In this document: piece after piece, positions 1 to 10,078 of the stretch | Layout: every line of letters begins with the position of its first letter | How positions within the stretch are numbered: position 1 is the stretch's first letter | Assembly: GCA_963210315.1 (NCBI GenBank) | Contig: OY723270.1 | Coordinates: 1,178,001-1,242,000 of the forward strand | Reading direction: 5' to 3' | Length of the DNA: 64,000 nt | DNA from: Rhynchopus euleeides | Lineage: Eukaryota > Euglenozoa > Diplonemea > Diplonemida > Diplonemidae | Notes under the pieces: model-generated | Told to the model about the DNA's origin: nothing | Databases searched by the model: none | What the model saw: only the letters and a program-made list of their open reading frames with translations | Translations under genes and position numbers: made by a program

Positions 1-135
1 ATCCAATTTTGACCCCCCCCCCCCCCCCCCCCCCCCCCGGACATGTCCGGCCAGGACCTCAATAGTTTGATTTTTGGTCCAGAAAATAGTTTGAAATTTT
101 TTGAAATCTGGGTGCCCAAAATTTTTGCTCCTAAG

Positions 136-240
136 GGGGTCTTCGCTACGGGGTGACCGTCAGTGCGTTTTGGTGCATTTGCTGTTGAATTAGCTGAAAA
201 CTGACGGAGATTGACGGAGGATAACGGCCAGCGAAGACCC
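136..240. mobile_element. Short TIR element (MITE), GGGGTCTTCGCT termini
   Basis: A 105-bp element bounded by GGGGTCTTCGCT and its complement. A 6-bp direct repeat CCTAAG flanks it at 130-135 and 241-246. It is non-coding, with internal short inverted repeats around TGACGG. Termini ending in CGCTAC recur at 37468 and 49119, and weakly at 6715-6832 and 49030, so this is one family with variants. The superfamily is not certain; the length of the target duplication is the only guide. Confidence 0.7.
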
Positions 241-256
241 CCTAAGACCGGCGATT

Positions 257-623
257 TGTAGGGGGACCCTTTCGAATTTTTTTTTGGGGAAGGGTAAATT
301 GAACGTTTTTGGCCAAATGAAGCCACTGCGACCATTCCCGGGCCTCGGAAATCAGATTTTTGCCCCTCAAATGCGGTCCCGGTCCGGACAAAAAACCGAA
401 AAAATCGTGAAAAATGGCCCATTTTCCCCAGCCAAAAATGGGCCAAAAATGCCCCCCGGACACCCCCAGAGACATGTCCTAATCCGGGGTGCCAGTAGGG
501 GGGACCTTTCGATTTTTTTTTCGAGGAGAGGTCAATTGAACGTTTTTGGACATCTGAGGCCACTGCGACCATTCCCAGGCCTCGGAAATGAGATTTTTGG
601 CCCTCAAATGGGGTACCGGTCCC
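257..623. repeat. Two tandem ~130-bp units, ~237-bp period
   Basis: 257-385 and 493-623 are similar copies: GGGGGACC, TTTCGA, a T-run, then AATTGAACGTTTTTGG, CCACTGCGACCATTCCC and CTCGGAAAT. A partial third copy of the leading GGGGGACC-TTTTCGAA-T-run lies at 1133-1170. The open frames across it on either strand are low-complexity and not convincing genes. The rest of 620-1400 shows no recognisable feature apart from KpnI-like GGTACC palindromes near 1358-1400. Confidence 0.6.
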
Positions 624-1404
624 CACGAAATTCCGAATGTCATATGCAGCAATGGGGCAAACCACTCCCCAAATTTTGCTCAATGATTCCACCGTCGGGA
701 CCATGGCAAGCCAGATTTTCTGATCAATTGGTTTGTTTGAGCATGTTCCTGGCCCTTGTTTGGAAAGTAGATGACCCCTGGCTGGAGAGGACGGTTGTGC
801 TCGACCGGACGGAGAGAGAAACTTCTCCATAACCACCTCCACTCCACAATGCCACAAGTGGCAGGAAGGCCGGGTGTTACAGGCCTCAACCAGGGTTCCA
901 AGGCTCTCCACTTCCTGGCTGCGTCAGGGATCACCGGGTACAGCGAGCAGGATTACCTGTCCTGACACCCCAGCATGTGCCACCGGAAGAACCCGAAACA
1001 GCAGCCCCCCCCTCATGGGGGTTGCAAGAGGCACGGAAATCGTTCAAATCGGACCAAGTCCGAAAATTCGGCACTTTCTTGGGTACAAATTGCGGTCCGA
1101 AATTTTCCGATTTTTTGAAAAAAGGCTAATTCTGTAAGGGGGACCTTTTCGAATTTTTTTTTCGGGCACTTTTTCCACAAGGAAATGTCCGCCCTGTCCG
1201 CTACTGTCCACTACCGATTTCAAGGATCCTCCCTAAGGAAAATTGGAAAAAAATTGATTGGCCAAAAACTCATCTCCCAGAGCAAAGTGACCCCACCACA
1301 GCTCTGAAAAACGCCGGAAATGCAAATTCCGCGAAACTGAAAACGACCATTTTGGGGGTACCAGGGGGTACTACCCCCCGGTACCTGGTACGGTACCTAC
1401 TCAG

Positions 1405-2236
1405 ATCACTGCAGAGGAACAGTTGAACGAGGTTGTCCCCACTCTTCTCGCTGAATCTGGTGTCGCCAAATACTATGGTGCCCAGGGCATCTCGAGGGGT
1501 TCGACCCTCTGCCCCAAGGTATACAAGGCCGACGCTGAGAAGTTTCTCCGCACATCCATCCACCGTTTTGCTTCCGGTTGCTACTCCGAGTACAAGAGAT
1601 ACTCCCAGTCCACGGAAGGGATGGCTGCAGAGAGAACAGGCGCACTGGGACCTGCGGTCCTGGAAGGGGTCTGCGGCAGGATGCGGAGGGTGTTGATGAT
1701 GAATGGGGTCGCTATCCGGGATGGTGTCCTCCGCGCCAAGCTCTGTTGCATGCAGCATTGGGTTGATGGCACCTCTCCAGGTGTCACAGAGGCCCAGATC
1801 TCTTCTCTGGGGGAAAGCTGGAGGCGGTGCAGGAGAGGAAGCTCCGTATTGGCAAGCTGCGACTTGCGGAACTCGAAGTCGCGAGGATCGCAGACAATAA
1901 CGCATCTGAACGCAAGCGCAAGCGGACTGCCTTGATTGACAGTATTTGCATTGTATTCCACTGTGAATCTGAGACTGTGATGTGTCGTGGTTAAAGGGGG
2001 TGTTGGTGCAGCAAGCCCTGGCACGCGGGATCCTCAACTGCCAGAGTAAAAACAAACCCGCTATTCTTGAACTCATTGAGAGTATGGACCGGTGTTTTAC
2101 TCTGTCGGAACTGAGGGAATATGCGGAGGCGAGGGAACTCGTAGTCCGCCCAGAGTGGCAGGAAGAGTTACTCGCGAAGCTTCAGGACCACGACACGGAA
2201 CACATCGAGATTCCAGCGGTTGAAGAAGGAGAGTAG
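1405..2236 (+). CDS. Possible hypothetical protein gene in three reading-frame blocks
   Basis: Three consecutive plus-strand blocks have natural-looking composition. Frame 1 runs from about 1423 to 1830 (…VPTLLAESGVAKYYGAQGIS…). Frame 3 runs from about 1800 to 1996 and is a charged heptad-like stretch (ERKLRIGKLRLAELEVARIA) ending in a basic RKRKR run. Frame 2 runs from about 1982 to 2236 and has acidic helices (…LSELREYAEARELVVRPEW…) to a TAG stop. The blocks abut or overlap, so they could be exons with very short introns, or one decayed gene. I recognise no family. The antisense frame at 1270-2076 is Cys/Pro-rich and looks like a shadow. Confidence 0.3.
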
Positions 2237-4433
2237 AGCGTAGACGGTCCAGAGGCTGGAGTAAGTCAGTAGAGCCGTAGAGAGTGCGGGTGCCACAGCC
2301 CCAAAACCCTCCCCTCACTTCCTGCCTCCCTGCGTCCCTTTTTGTTGTAACCCTCAACCAGCAAAGTGCCCCTGAACTGATCTCCCACTCCTCTCCTCCC
2401 AGCATTCACAGGCACAACTGCCTGAACCAGACCCGCATTTCACGGGTGAAGTTTGTCACCTAGACCACAAAAATGACCCCACTACGATCCGCGCGGAGTC
2501 CAAAAAGTACAATGGGGGAAGAATATCACGATTCTGGGAGGTCGAATTTTTCCACCCAAGAAAATAAGTTTTGACACCCCTCCCCCTTTTTCGGTGACCC
2601 AAAAAGTACCCAAGAAGTACCCAAATTTGACTTTTTTTTGGGCGTCAGCCAGACCAAACATCATATTGCAAGGAAGGAGGAAATGGAACACTAAGTCAGC
2701 AACGCCCGATTTGAGTAGGCGGCACGCGCAGTGCCGCAAATTGCAGAGCCACATCTCACCTCAGCACAGGCCGAGGGTGTGTGTGCGTTTTTCACCACAG
2801 CCTGTTTCATCACAAACCCCCGGTGGCTGTTTTGGCGCAGCCAGAATCTGAAAAAAAAATCTTTTACCGCGCCTTACCTTTGTGCACACATCACACGCCT
2901 CCCAAGGCTGTGCAAGTGCTCTGCGTTCGATTTATTTTGTTGCAAACAAAGCGGTGTCGCGATTGACGACCCACCCACACAGCGCCCCACAGTGCCCCAC
3001 ACCCGGTCCGTCGCTTCTTTCTGATTTGTGGACACATTTATATTTTGCTGCGTTTTTTTTTATTCTTGCGGCAGCCTCCGTTCTCCTCGTCCCTTCGAAA
3101 GAAGCCTGTGTTGGGTCACCGCGCATGCGTTCCCCATCCTGTGCGCCCCGAACAGGCCACGAACCAGCACACCCACACCCACCCCACCCACCCACACACA
3201 GATCGGTTGCCCAGCGCACCCACTTCCCAACCCACAGTGAAAGCCACAACGCGTGACTCACGGAAGAATGGAAATCCCCGGATGAGATTCCGCGCCACAC
3301 TCACTCCCCTTTCCCCCCTCTCCCCTCTCGAGCATGTATCTCTGTTCGAAGCAGTGTCAGAGCGTTGGGCCGTTGCACAAACACCACGTTGCTTCTCTCC
3401 TTCGTGCACCTAAAGTGTAATCACGGCGTGTTGAAACGTTATTCAATAACGTCGCAACGCCCTGTGTCTCTGGGGAGAGAGCACGAGGGTGGGGTGAATC
3501 ATCATCGGCCCTTTTTGCACCTTTGCTGCTATCGATACATGAGCCTGCAACTTGTCACCTCCGCCCCCAACCCCCTGCCTGCCTGGCGGACTCTTGTCCC
3601 CAGGTATTGTATTTAGGCCAGTGATGGCGGTGCTAGCCTGGTGTGGAGCTGTTTCGTTTGGCAAGAGGGCTGAAGAGCCATCAGATATGGCCCGGCTCTC
3701 GGGCACACTCGGTGTGCAGTGCAGTGCAGTGCCGTTGGGGTGAGGGAGGCAGTGTCGGACTTAGCTTGGTGTGACCTACGGAAGGAAAGCGATGGCCGTG
3801 TGTCGTGTATATGTGTTTGTTGCAGAAGGGAATAATCCCCGCCCAACCACTCTCGGACACCGCCCTGCTTCCCCCCTGTTGTGTATAATGAGCGGGCGGG
3901 TTGGGGGAGGGGGACGGGGAGAGGGCCTGACATCTCCCCCCATGTGGGTTGGTCCCTCTCCATTCTGCTTCAACTGTTGTTCGCCGCGTGTGTAGTTTGC
4001 GAATAACCTTTCAAAGGGGCCCAGGATTTTTCTTGATGTCGTGATCAAGACTGCCTGTCCCCCCACCCCACCCCCTTCCCCCTTCACGAGTGAAGGGATA
4101 TCATTCCTGTGCTTCCTTCTACTTCTATTTCACTCACCCCTTCTCCCTTTCTCCTCCACGAGAGTCAACTCGAGAAGCTCACGAAAACCAGCCCCCGATC
4201 CTGAGGGACGCTCCTCCCTTAAACCCACCCGACTTCTTCGTGCTCCTCCAGGGCTTAGCCAACACAGTGGGTTAGCACCCCTACCCATCATGGTCGCAGG
4301 GCACATCCCTCGGCTGTGAACGCATTGGCCACCCCGCAGTTTGCGATCGCGCCGCCTTGCGGTTGCACCTTGTAAAGCCACTTGACATGGCCTCATTGAG
4401 GCACAACGTGTGCGCCTGTGAACTGAGAGGGGA
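2237..4433. other. No convincing gene; dispersed repeats only
   Basis: 2389-2550 holds one copy of the GACCCCACTACGATCCGC repeat, preceded by its usual leader (CCAGACCCGCATTTCA). 4085-4146 (GAGTGAAGGGATATCATTCC…CTTCCTTCTACTTCTATTTC) matches 53432-53480. The remainder is C/T-rich sequence with short open frames in every phase and no family resemblance. It could contain UTRs or introns of unseen genes. Confidence 0.5.
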
Positions 4434-4540
4434 CGTATGTGTGTGTGTGTTGATCACTTTTTAGGTGGGTTAACCCTGCACGGGTCCTAGCCCACCCCCA
4501 TCCCCCCCTCGTTACAGCCGTGTGTGTGTGTGTGTGTCAG
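4434..4540 (-). mobile_element. 5'-truncated LINE 3'-tail fragment inside a (TG)n tract
   Basis: Read on the minus strand, about 4453-4518 gives GGCTGTAACG, a G-run, GGTGGGCTAGGACCCGTGCA, GGGTTAACCCACCTAAAAAG and TGATCAACACAC. The same tail is at 55726-55770. A diverged form is the 3' end of the full LINE (15361-15445 minus). (TG)n flanks it on both sides: 4438-4452 and 4518-4537. It starts about at the ORF2 stop region, so only the 3' untranslated tail was copied. Confidence 0.6.
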
Positions 4541-4668
4541 CACTGTGGTGTGTATGTTCCTCTGTCTCATTTGCTTCTCTGCCGTGTCGGGTGCAGTGTT
4601 TCAAAACCGGCGGGTGGTGGTGAGGCGTATTCTGGAAAGTAGCGCTGAAGCAATATCGGCATATCGCA

Positions 4669-4730
4669 AAAGTAGAACCTGCTGCGCTAGCCCCACCAAG
4701 CAGCCTCAGTACGACAGGACCAGAGCATAT
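4669..4730 (-). repeat. tRNA-like dispersed repeat (A-box-like motif)
   Basis: On the minus strand this reads GCTGCTTGGTGGGGCTAGCG followed by CAGCAGGTTCTACTTTT. TAGCGCAGCAGG fits the pol III A-box consensus TRGCNNAGYNGG. Other copies are at 5565-5632 (weaker), 13424-13490, 54095-54166, 62706-62779 (plus) and, diverged, in every 0.8-kb element near 50205-50300, 51300-51375, 52248-52340 and 60550-60630. No complete tRNA fold was found, so this is a repeat and not a tRNA gene call. Confidence 0.45.
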
Positions 4731-4766
4731 TATAGGGGGTCTAAACTGAGGCGATCCCTCACATTA

Positions 4767-5744
4767 CAGGGGATAAGATAGGTCTGGTTTTCCGGTTTTC
4801 AAAACCAGGGTTTCCCGGTTCCCGGTTTTCTGGGGAAAAAAAAAAAGGTCGATCTCATTTTTGGCGGTTTTTTGTGACTTTGGGACAGTAAAACAGTCAG
4901 AAAAAACGCCATAAAAAAATAGAAAGTGACCCCATCGTGATCCGCACAGAGCTCAAATAGTCCAAAGAAGGCAGAGAAGCGGAGAAGAAAAAATGGACCT
5001 AGCGGGTGGCCCGGTGGGTGGTGATGCCCTCGTCATGCAGGTCTCTTCTGTTTTGAAGGTGCACACATGGTGGACTCCAGCCACCATGTCTAAGAGGGAG
5101 TCTAAGACTGCAGTCTGGAGGGCTGAGACGAGAACACGAACGACTTTCAAGCAGTCTTGAAGGTCGCCAAGCCTATTGGGGGCAACTAACAGATGAGATT
5201 TGTTTGTTGCCTGTCGTCACAGCTAGGTGCCCATCTCCTCGATAACGGAATGTGTGCAGAGATCTCGTGGACCCTTTGGCCATTCTGTCGTGCACCCACT
5301 CCACCCACAACGCACACCTGTCACGAGTGGTCACTCCCCCGTCCTCCTCCACCCTGAAGGTTGAATCCTCAAGGACCAGTGATCTCCTGCTGGCCGGGCT
5401 GCGATACAGCGAAGCCTTCCTACTTACAAGCGAATCCAGACTGTAGGGAACAGATGTTCACTACCGTGGCCTCCGGCGGCTGGGGGGCTCCGCCCCCCAG
5501 ACCCCCCTGCGTAAAAACATTGCACCCAGACCGGTTTTTTGGTCGAGAGTCCAAACTTTCAAAGCAGCTGCTGCGCCTGCCCCACCAAGCAGCCTCAGTA
5601 CGGCAGGACGCGCGCAGGCACCGGGCCCTCTCAGATTCTGGGAGGGTTTGCGCGGGTCGCGCGCGCCGAAGGCGCGCGCGAAAAATTTTCAAAACCAGAA
5701 AAACCGGAAAACAGCGCCAGAAAAAAAGTCTATCTTATACCCTG
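4767..5744. mobile_element. Non-autonomous hAT-type element, copy 1
   Basis: Termini are CAGGGGATAAGATAG and, at the right, CTATCTTATACCCTG. Flanks are CTCACATT (4758-4765) and CTCACATT (5745-5752), an 8-bp duplication with one extra A at the left end. CAGGG termini plus 8-bp duplications are typical of hAT. The interior holds subterminal TTTTCCGGTTTTCAAAACCA inverted motifs, a GACCCC…GATCCGCAC repeat (4928), a GC hairpin unit and a perfect 11-bp-stem hairpin (about 5656-5680). No transposase is present. It is about 210 bp shorter than copy 2 at 12416, mainly because the internal CACGGTGG-type insert is largely deleted here. Confidence 0.75.
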
Positions 5745-6395
5745 CTCACATTTAAGGGAAAAAAAAAGATTTCCGGGAAAAATCCGGGGGGTGGAAAACT
5801 GGTGGCGGCTGGGCAGCCTCGCAGCTGAGAGTGGACTCATGCCCACAGACTGCGAGCAACTTACCCGACCGTTTTTCTGTCCAGTTTCTTTGTCAAACCC
5901 CGAGAAAACGCAGGCCGCGAAGGGACGGACGTTCACTACCGTGGCCTCCGGCGGCTGGGGGGCTCCGCCCCCCAGACCCCCCTGTGCTGTATACCTGTCT
6001 TGTACCCAAACCTTTGAGGTTACATCAGAGAATGGAATGCAGACCATCAGACCCTCAGTAGCCTCAGGAGGACTCAGCCAGCTCATGCAGAATCTGTACA
6101 CCTGCAAGGAACAGATGTTCACTACCGTGGCCTCCGGCGGCTGGGGGGGCTCTGCCCCCCAGACCCCCCTGTGCTGTATAACTGTCTTGGACCAAACCCT
6201 TTGGGGTCACATCAGGGAATGGATGCAGCCCACCCTGTGTAGCCCCAGGAGGATGCAGCCGGCTCATGCAGAATCTGTACCCACGCAAGGAACAGTCCGG
6301 AATCTGTCCGCCCGGAAGGAACAGATGTTCACTACCGTGGCCTCCGGCGGCTGGGGGGCTCCGCCCCCCAGACCCCCCGTGGCATGTGCCTGTAT
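5449..6395 (+). repeat. Four GC-hairpin repeat units (GAACAGATGTTCACTACCG…)
   Basis: Each unit reads GAACAGATGTTCACTACCG, TGGCCTCCGGCGG, then a hairpin with 9-bp stem CTGGGGGGC and loop TCC, then AGACCCCCC. Units begin near 5449, 5925, 6110 and 6320. Further copies lie at 13309 and, inverted, at 47485-47535 and 47640-47705. The spacers at 5986-6110 and 6172-6300 are themselves tandem (about 185 bp: TGTGCTGTATA-CTGTCTTG…ACATCAG-GAATGGA). The open frame across the array repeats the peptide TTVASGGWGAPPPRPP. I read that as translation of the repeat and not as a protein gene. Confidence 0.7.
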
Positions 6396-6714
6396 GCATA
6401 CAAGTCCTTGCGCGTCCGATCGGTCCCGAAATCCATTTTTTGGACTAACCTCCGGCACCCGAGGCTGGACCCGAGCACGGATCCCTGAGAGAGGAACCGG
6501 GAGGTGACCCATTCAGTACAAGACTCGCTTGCCGGGGGGTCCGTCAAAAAATCGGGGAACGCCTCACATTTAAGCCCAAATGAGCGTAGATTTCGCCCCT
6601 ATAAAATGCCCTGGACAGGACGCGCGCAAAAAAAAAAAGCAATATCGGCATACCTTGTGAGTTTGAACGATTTGTGCGATGATTTTTGTGGCCGCAGCAT
6701 TGTCTTTGCTTGTT

Positions 6715-6832
6715 GCCATCTAGGGAGCCTTCGCTATGCCGTCAAAAACGGCGTGTTTATCTTGGTGCGTTGCCTCCTATTTATAGGTGAACTTTGCCGG
6801 AAATTTGCCGGCAGCGAAGACACTCTCTAGCT
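6715..6832. mobile_element. Degenerate MITE, (GGGAGC)CTTCGCTA termini
   Basis: GGGAGCCTTCGCTATGCCG at the left faces GGCAGCGAAGACACTC at the right, the same style as the element at 136-240. CTAG lies on both sides (6719, 6827), so a short duplication is possible but not clear. Non-coding. Confidence 0.35.
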
Positions 6833-7209
6833 CTCTTATCCCGGGTCCACCAAAGAGGCAAGCTCTGCTCATGCATGTGGACTGCAAAGCCAACCTGCTG
6901 ACAGCGAGATCGTCTTTTCTCTTGTGGTGTCGGTCTGAGCTGCGCCTCCCTTGCTCCTCCGCAATGTGGCAGAACGTGATGCCCCAGCAGAGACGAACAC
7001 CGAACATCACAATGCCTTAGAACGATTTGAACGATTTTTTTTGGCCGTGTTCGCCTTTCCACACCCCACCTCCCTGAAGCAACTGCGGGCCGCGGATATC
7101 ACTCAAGACAGCAGAGCTGCTTTTCACGAGCTAGTTTTAGCGCACTGCGTGTCCATGCGTGCGCTTCTAACAGTATTTTTGTACTTCCCTTCCGGATTTG
7201 GCAACAGCC

Positions 7210-7440
7210 TTATATTTTTACTAGTTACGAGCGACGAAGCGTAGCGAAGTCGCGAAGTAACGAAGGAAATCGTACGACTGAAGCTTTGGATTAGCACCTT
7301 CATGCCACTTCACAGGGCCTCAACACAGCCTTGAGACAGCAAGTGTGCGCTCAACAAAAAGTAGCCCGGAACTGTTCTCCCACAGTTGCTGGACAGGGTG
7401 TCTATAAGAAAGCGAAAGGAGTACATTTTTTTACCGCGAC
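7210..7440 (+). repeat. Dispersed ~220-bp repeat (AGTTACGAGCGACGAAGCG…)
   Basis: AGTTACGAGCGACGAAGCGT, AGCGAAGTCGCGAAGTAACG, AAATCGTACGACTGAAGC, TGTGCGCTCAAC, GGAACTGTTCTCCCACAGTT and AGCGAAAGGAGTACG. A near-identical copy is at 48808-49012, a 5' fragment at 14914-14960, and a diverged form at about 12035-12240. The middle of each 0.8-kb element at 49689, 50949, 51882 and 60174 carries the same landmarks. No coding frame is conserved. Confidence 0.65.
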
Positions 7441-7623
7441 CTGGGACAGGTTATAGCAACAAAAGGGCGAGTGATACTCCATCTCTCCTCCTTCCTCTTG
7501 AGGCGATTATGTTGCTATGCATCACCCCCCTTGTGTCACACTCTCCATCATTGTCATTTGCCCTTCTCTTTGTTTCTTCTTCTTCTTCTTCTTGTCCACT
7601 CCTATTTACCGCCCCCCCCCCCC

Positions 7624-8530
7624 TTAGGCATAGACCCCGATAAGAGGGGGTCGGGGGTCGGGGGGGTCAGGGGTCGGGGGTCGGGACGGGGTCCGAGGGG
7701 GTCGCCTTGAGGAATTTGCCTGAATGGGGACCACCAATAAGGGGTGTTCATAGGCACCCCATGGCCAAAATGACCCCACTGCGATCCGCACAAACTCCAA
7801 ACATTCAAAAGAACGGGTTTTTGAAAAACCCGAGGAGGGGGTCGGGGAGGGTGCCGCTGGGTGGGTGAGTAGGGTGACATGGTGTGTGCCTCCCAGGCAT
7901 CTCCTCCCATGACTATCCCTGGACCAGACCCACATTTCATGAGTGAAGCTTGGTACTTCGATCCACGAAATGACCCCACTACGATCCGCAGAAGTTCCAA
8001 ATATTCAAAAGGACGGGGTTTTGCAAACCCTGTGTGGGGGGGTCGGAGGGGGTCGGGAGGGGGGCCGACCCCTCATACTCCGACCCCCGAGTTTGCAACC
8101 CCCCATTTTCCGACCCCTGAGAAATAGTGCAAAAGTTCCGACCCCCAAGTTTCAGACCCCCATTTTCTGACCCCCTTCCGACCCCTCCGACCCCCCGTAT
8201 TCCGACCCCCGAGAACAATGGGGGGTTGGGAGGGGGGCCGACCCCCTCTGACCCCCATATCCGACCCCTCGATTCCGACCCCCGGGTTTCCGACCCCCAT
8301 TCTCGATGGACCACCTCTGCATTTCAGGGGCGTTGTGTGGCACCTACACCAACAAAGTGACCCCACTACGATCCGCACGGAGCCCGAACAATGCAACAGA
8401 GGGAGAACCCCGCGTTTCCTCGGGAAAAACCCAGGGTTTTTCCTGGATATTTGGGGGGGGGGGGTCTTTTATAAGAGGGGGTCGGGGGTCGGGGGTCGGG
8501 TGGGGTCAGGGGGTCGGATTCTTATCGGGG
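7624..8530. repeat. G-rich GGGGTC tracts and three GACCCCACTACGATCCGC units
   Basis: 7632-7710 and 8467-8520 are runs of GGGGGTC in near-identical contexts (TAAGAGGGGGTCGGGGGTCG), with strong G-quadruplex potential. 8041-8295 is the C-rich counterpart (CCGACCCCC…). Units with core GACCCCACTACGATCCGCA start near 7769, 7974 and 8356. Each is followed by about 20 bases and AAAGAACGGGTTTT-type sequence. The leader CCAGACCCACATTTCATGAG at 7923 matches those at 2428 and 36075. Open frames here are low-complexity. Confidence 0.6.
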
Positions 8531-8542
8531 TCTCTGCCCTTA

Positions 8543-10065
8543 GGGGGGGTCGAAAGCCCCCTTTTTTTGTCCCAAAATGGGGTTTTTCGACATAGCAGCC
8601 GCGGCCCTCTATTTGACCTTCTGACCCCCCAGAACCCACCATACCCCGGTTTTTGGGCCCTAGGAGTCCGATTTTCGGGCTCCCGAGCCCCGGAAAGTCG
8701 AATTTTGATGATGTCAATTTTTCCGTTCCCTATACTGCACCTCCGGGTCATGGCACGGACGCCTGCCACGGGCAGATAGTAAAACACTCTCATCCTGGGA
8801 CGTCCGAGCCCACACCACCCTGCGGCTGTGATTTTCTGATGCAACCGCTCATCCGCGCCACAAACAACGTCGTATCCCAACGATTCGGACAGTGAGAAGA
8901 TGGCATCGAATACTGCCATCTGACACAGTCGTTGGGTGGCCTGCTGAACTCGGAGCTGCCAGGAACAGGGAGGATGTCATCATAGCCGACAGTGATGCAT
9001 TAGTGTTGATGCCCTCATAAGAATGCTCTCTTAGAATGCAAGGCAGGTGAACTGTCCCGACTAAACACTTGCCACTGCTGCCGTTATCTGCGAAGCATTT
9101 CTTCTGTGGCAGACAGTCAAGGGAGGTGAAGAGCGCAGCGAGTACCCAGCTGCAACGCAGAGCCCGAGCTTATCATCAAGGTTCTTCTGGGCGCTCAAGA
9201 CCAGGGTCCTGTGGGACCTGGTCTCAGAACAGTGTCCGGGTATTTATGCTGCACGCGCCTTATGGAATGACGAGTGCGCAGAACTGGCTAAAGACGCTGC
9301 GAAGGATATGCTCGGGACATGCAAGCGTCCTCCGTACGATGAGGCGAGGAAGGGGATCAAGGAATCACACAGTGCAACTCTCGCAACAACCATTTCACAG
9401 AAGAAGTGCGCGGGCTTCGAATGCACGTCCTGAATAATCAGAAAGTCATTGCACGCCCTGCTCAGCAAGCCATGAGCAAGTCGTGAGGGTTGGTTCGCAA
9501 ACCCCCCTCCCGACAGAGGAGACCTTTCAACTTCCAAAGAGTTCGTTGGCCAGACCAGCATCTCAGTGTCGGAGCAGTGGCCAGTTGTGCCGCCTGTCCC
9601 TTGCAGCCAAGCACCACACTGTGCAAGTTGATGACGGTTCCCACTCTGCATCAGATGCATCTTTGCACGATCTGGCAGTGTATACAGAGAAGGAGATGGT
9701 GGCTGCCCGCATTCAACAGTTTGGTGCGACGCTGGAGTGGGAAGAGGGTCGAAAGATGCAGGATTGGCACCTATGGAGGGTCTTGAGGACGCAGGGGAGG
9801 AAGGGGTGGAGGAGGTCGAGAAAGTGGGCCTGCACATGGGCTGATAGTGGACTGGCGAACCTGTGCGTGACCCTGAGGTGCAGTATAGGGAACAAAATTT
9901 TGACATCATCAAAAATCGACTTTCCGGGGCTCGGGAGCCCGAAAATCGGACTCCTAGGGCCCAAAAACCGGGGTATGGTGGGTTCTGGGGGGTCAGAAGG
10001 TCAAATAGAGGGCCGCGGCTGCTATGTCGAAAAACCCCATTTTGGGACAGGCTTTCGACCCGCCC
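8543..10065. mobile_element. TA-flanked element with ~200-bp terminal inverted repeats
   Basis: TA (8541-8542) then GGGGGGGTCGAAAGC at the left, and GCTTTCGACCCGCCC then TA (10066-10067) at the right. About 8555-8757 and 9865-10055 are inverted copies (GGGGTTTTTCGACATAGCAG, CCGCGGCCCTCTATTTGACC…). TA on both sides suggests Tc1/mariner-type mobilisation. No transposase is visible. The interior (8760-9860) has coding-like but interrupted stretches, one of which (about 9095-9230) is shared with the hAT-type element at 58188. Confidence 0.7.
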
Positions 10066-10078
10066 TACCCCCCCCCTA

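Noticed and set aside
3150-3240. Possible gene from overlapping open frames in 2.2-4.4 kb
   Set aside because: Frames are short, open in all phases, His/Pro/Thr-rich from C-rich sequence, and have no conserved motif.
4669-4730. tRNA gene
   Set aside because: Only the A-box-like block fits; no cloverleaf could be drawn and B-box spacing is wrong.
5539-6507. 322-residue frame with repeated TTVASGGWGAPPPRPP
   Set aside because: The peptide is the translation of the GC-hairpin repeat, which also occurs in non-coding places and in the inverse orientation.
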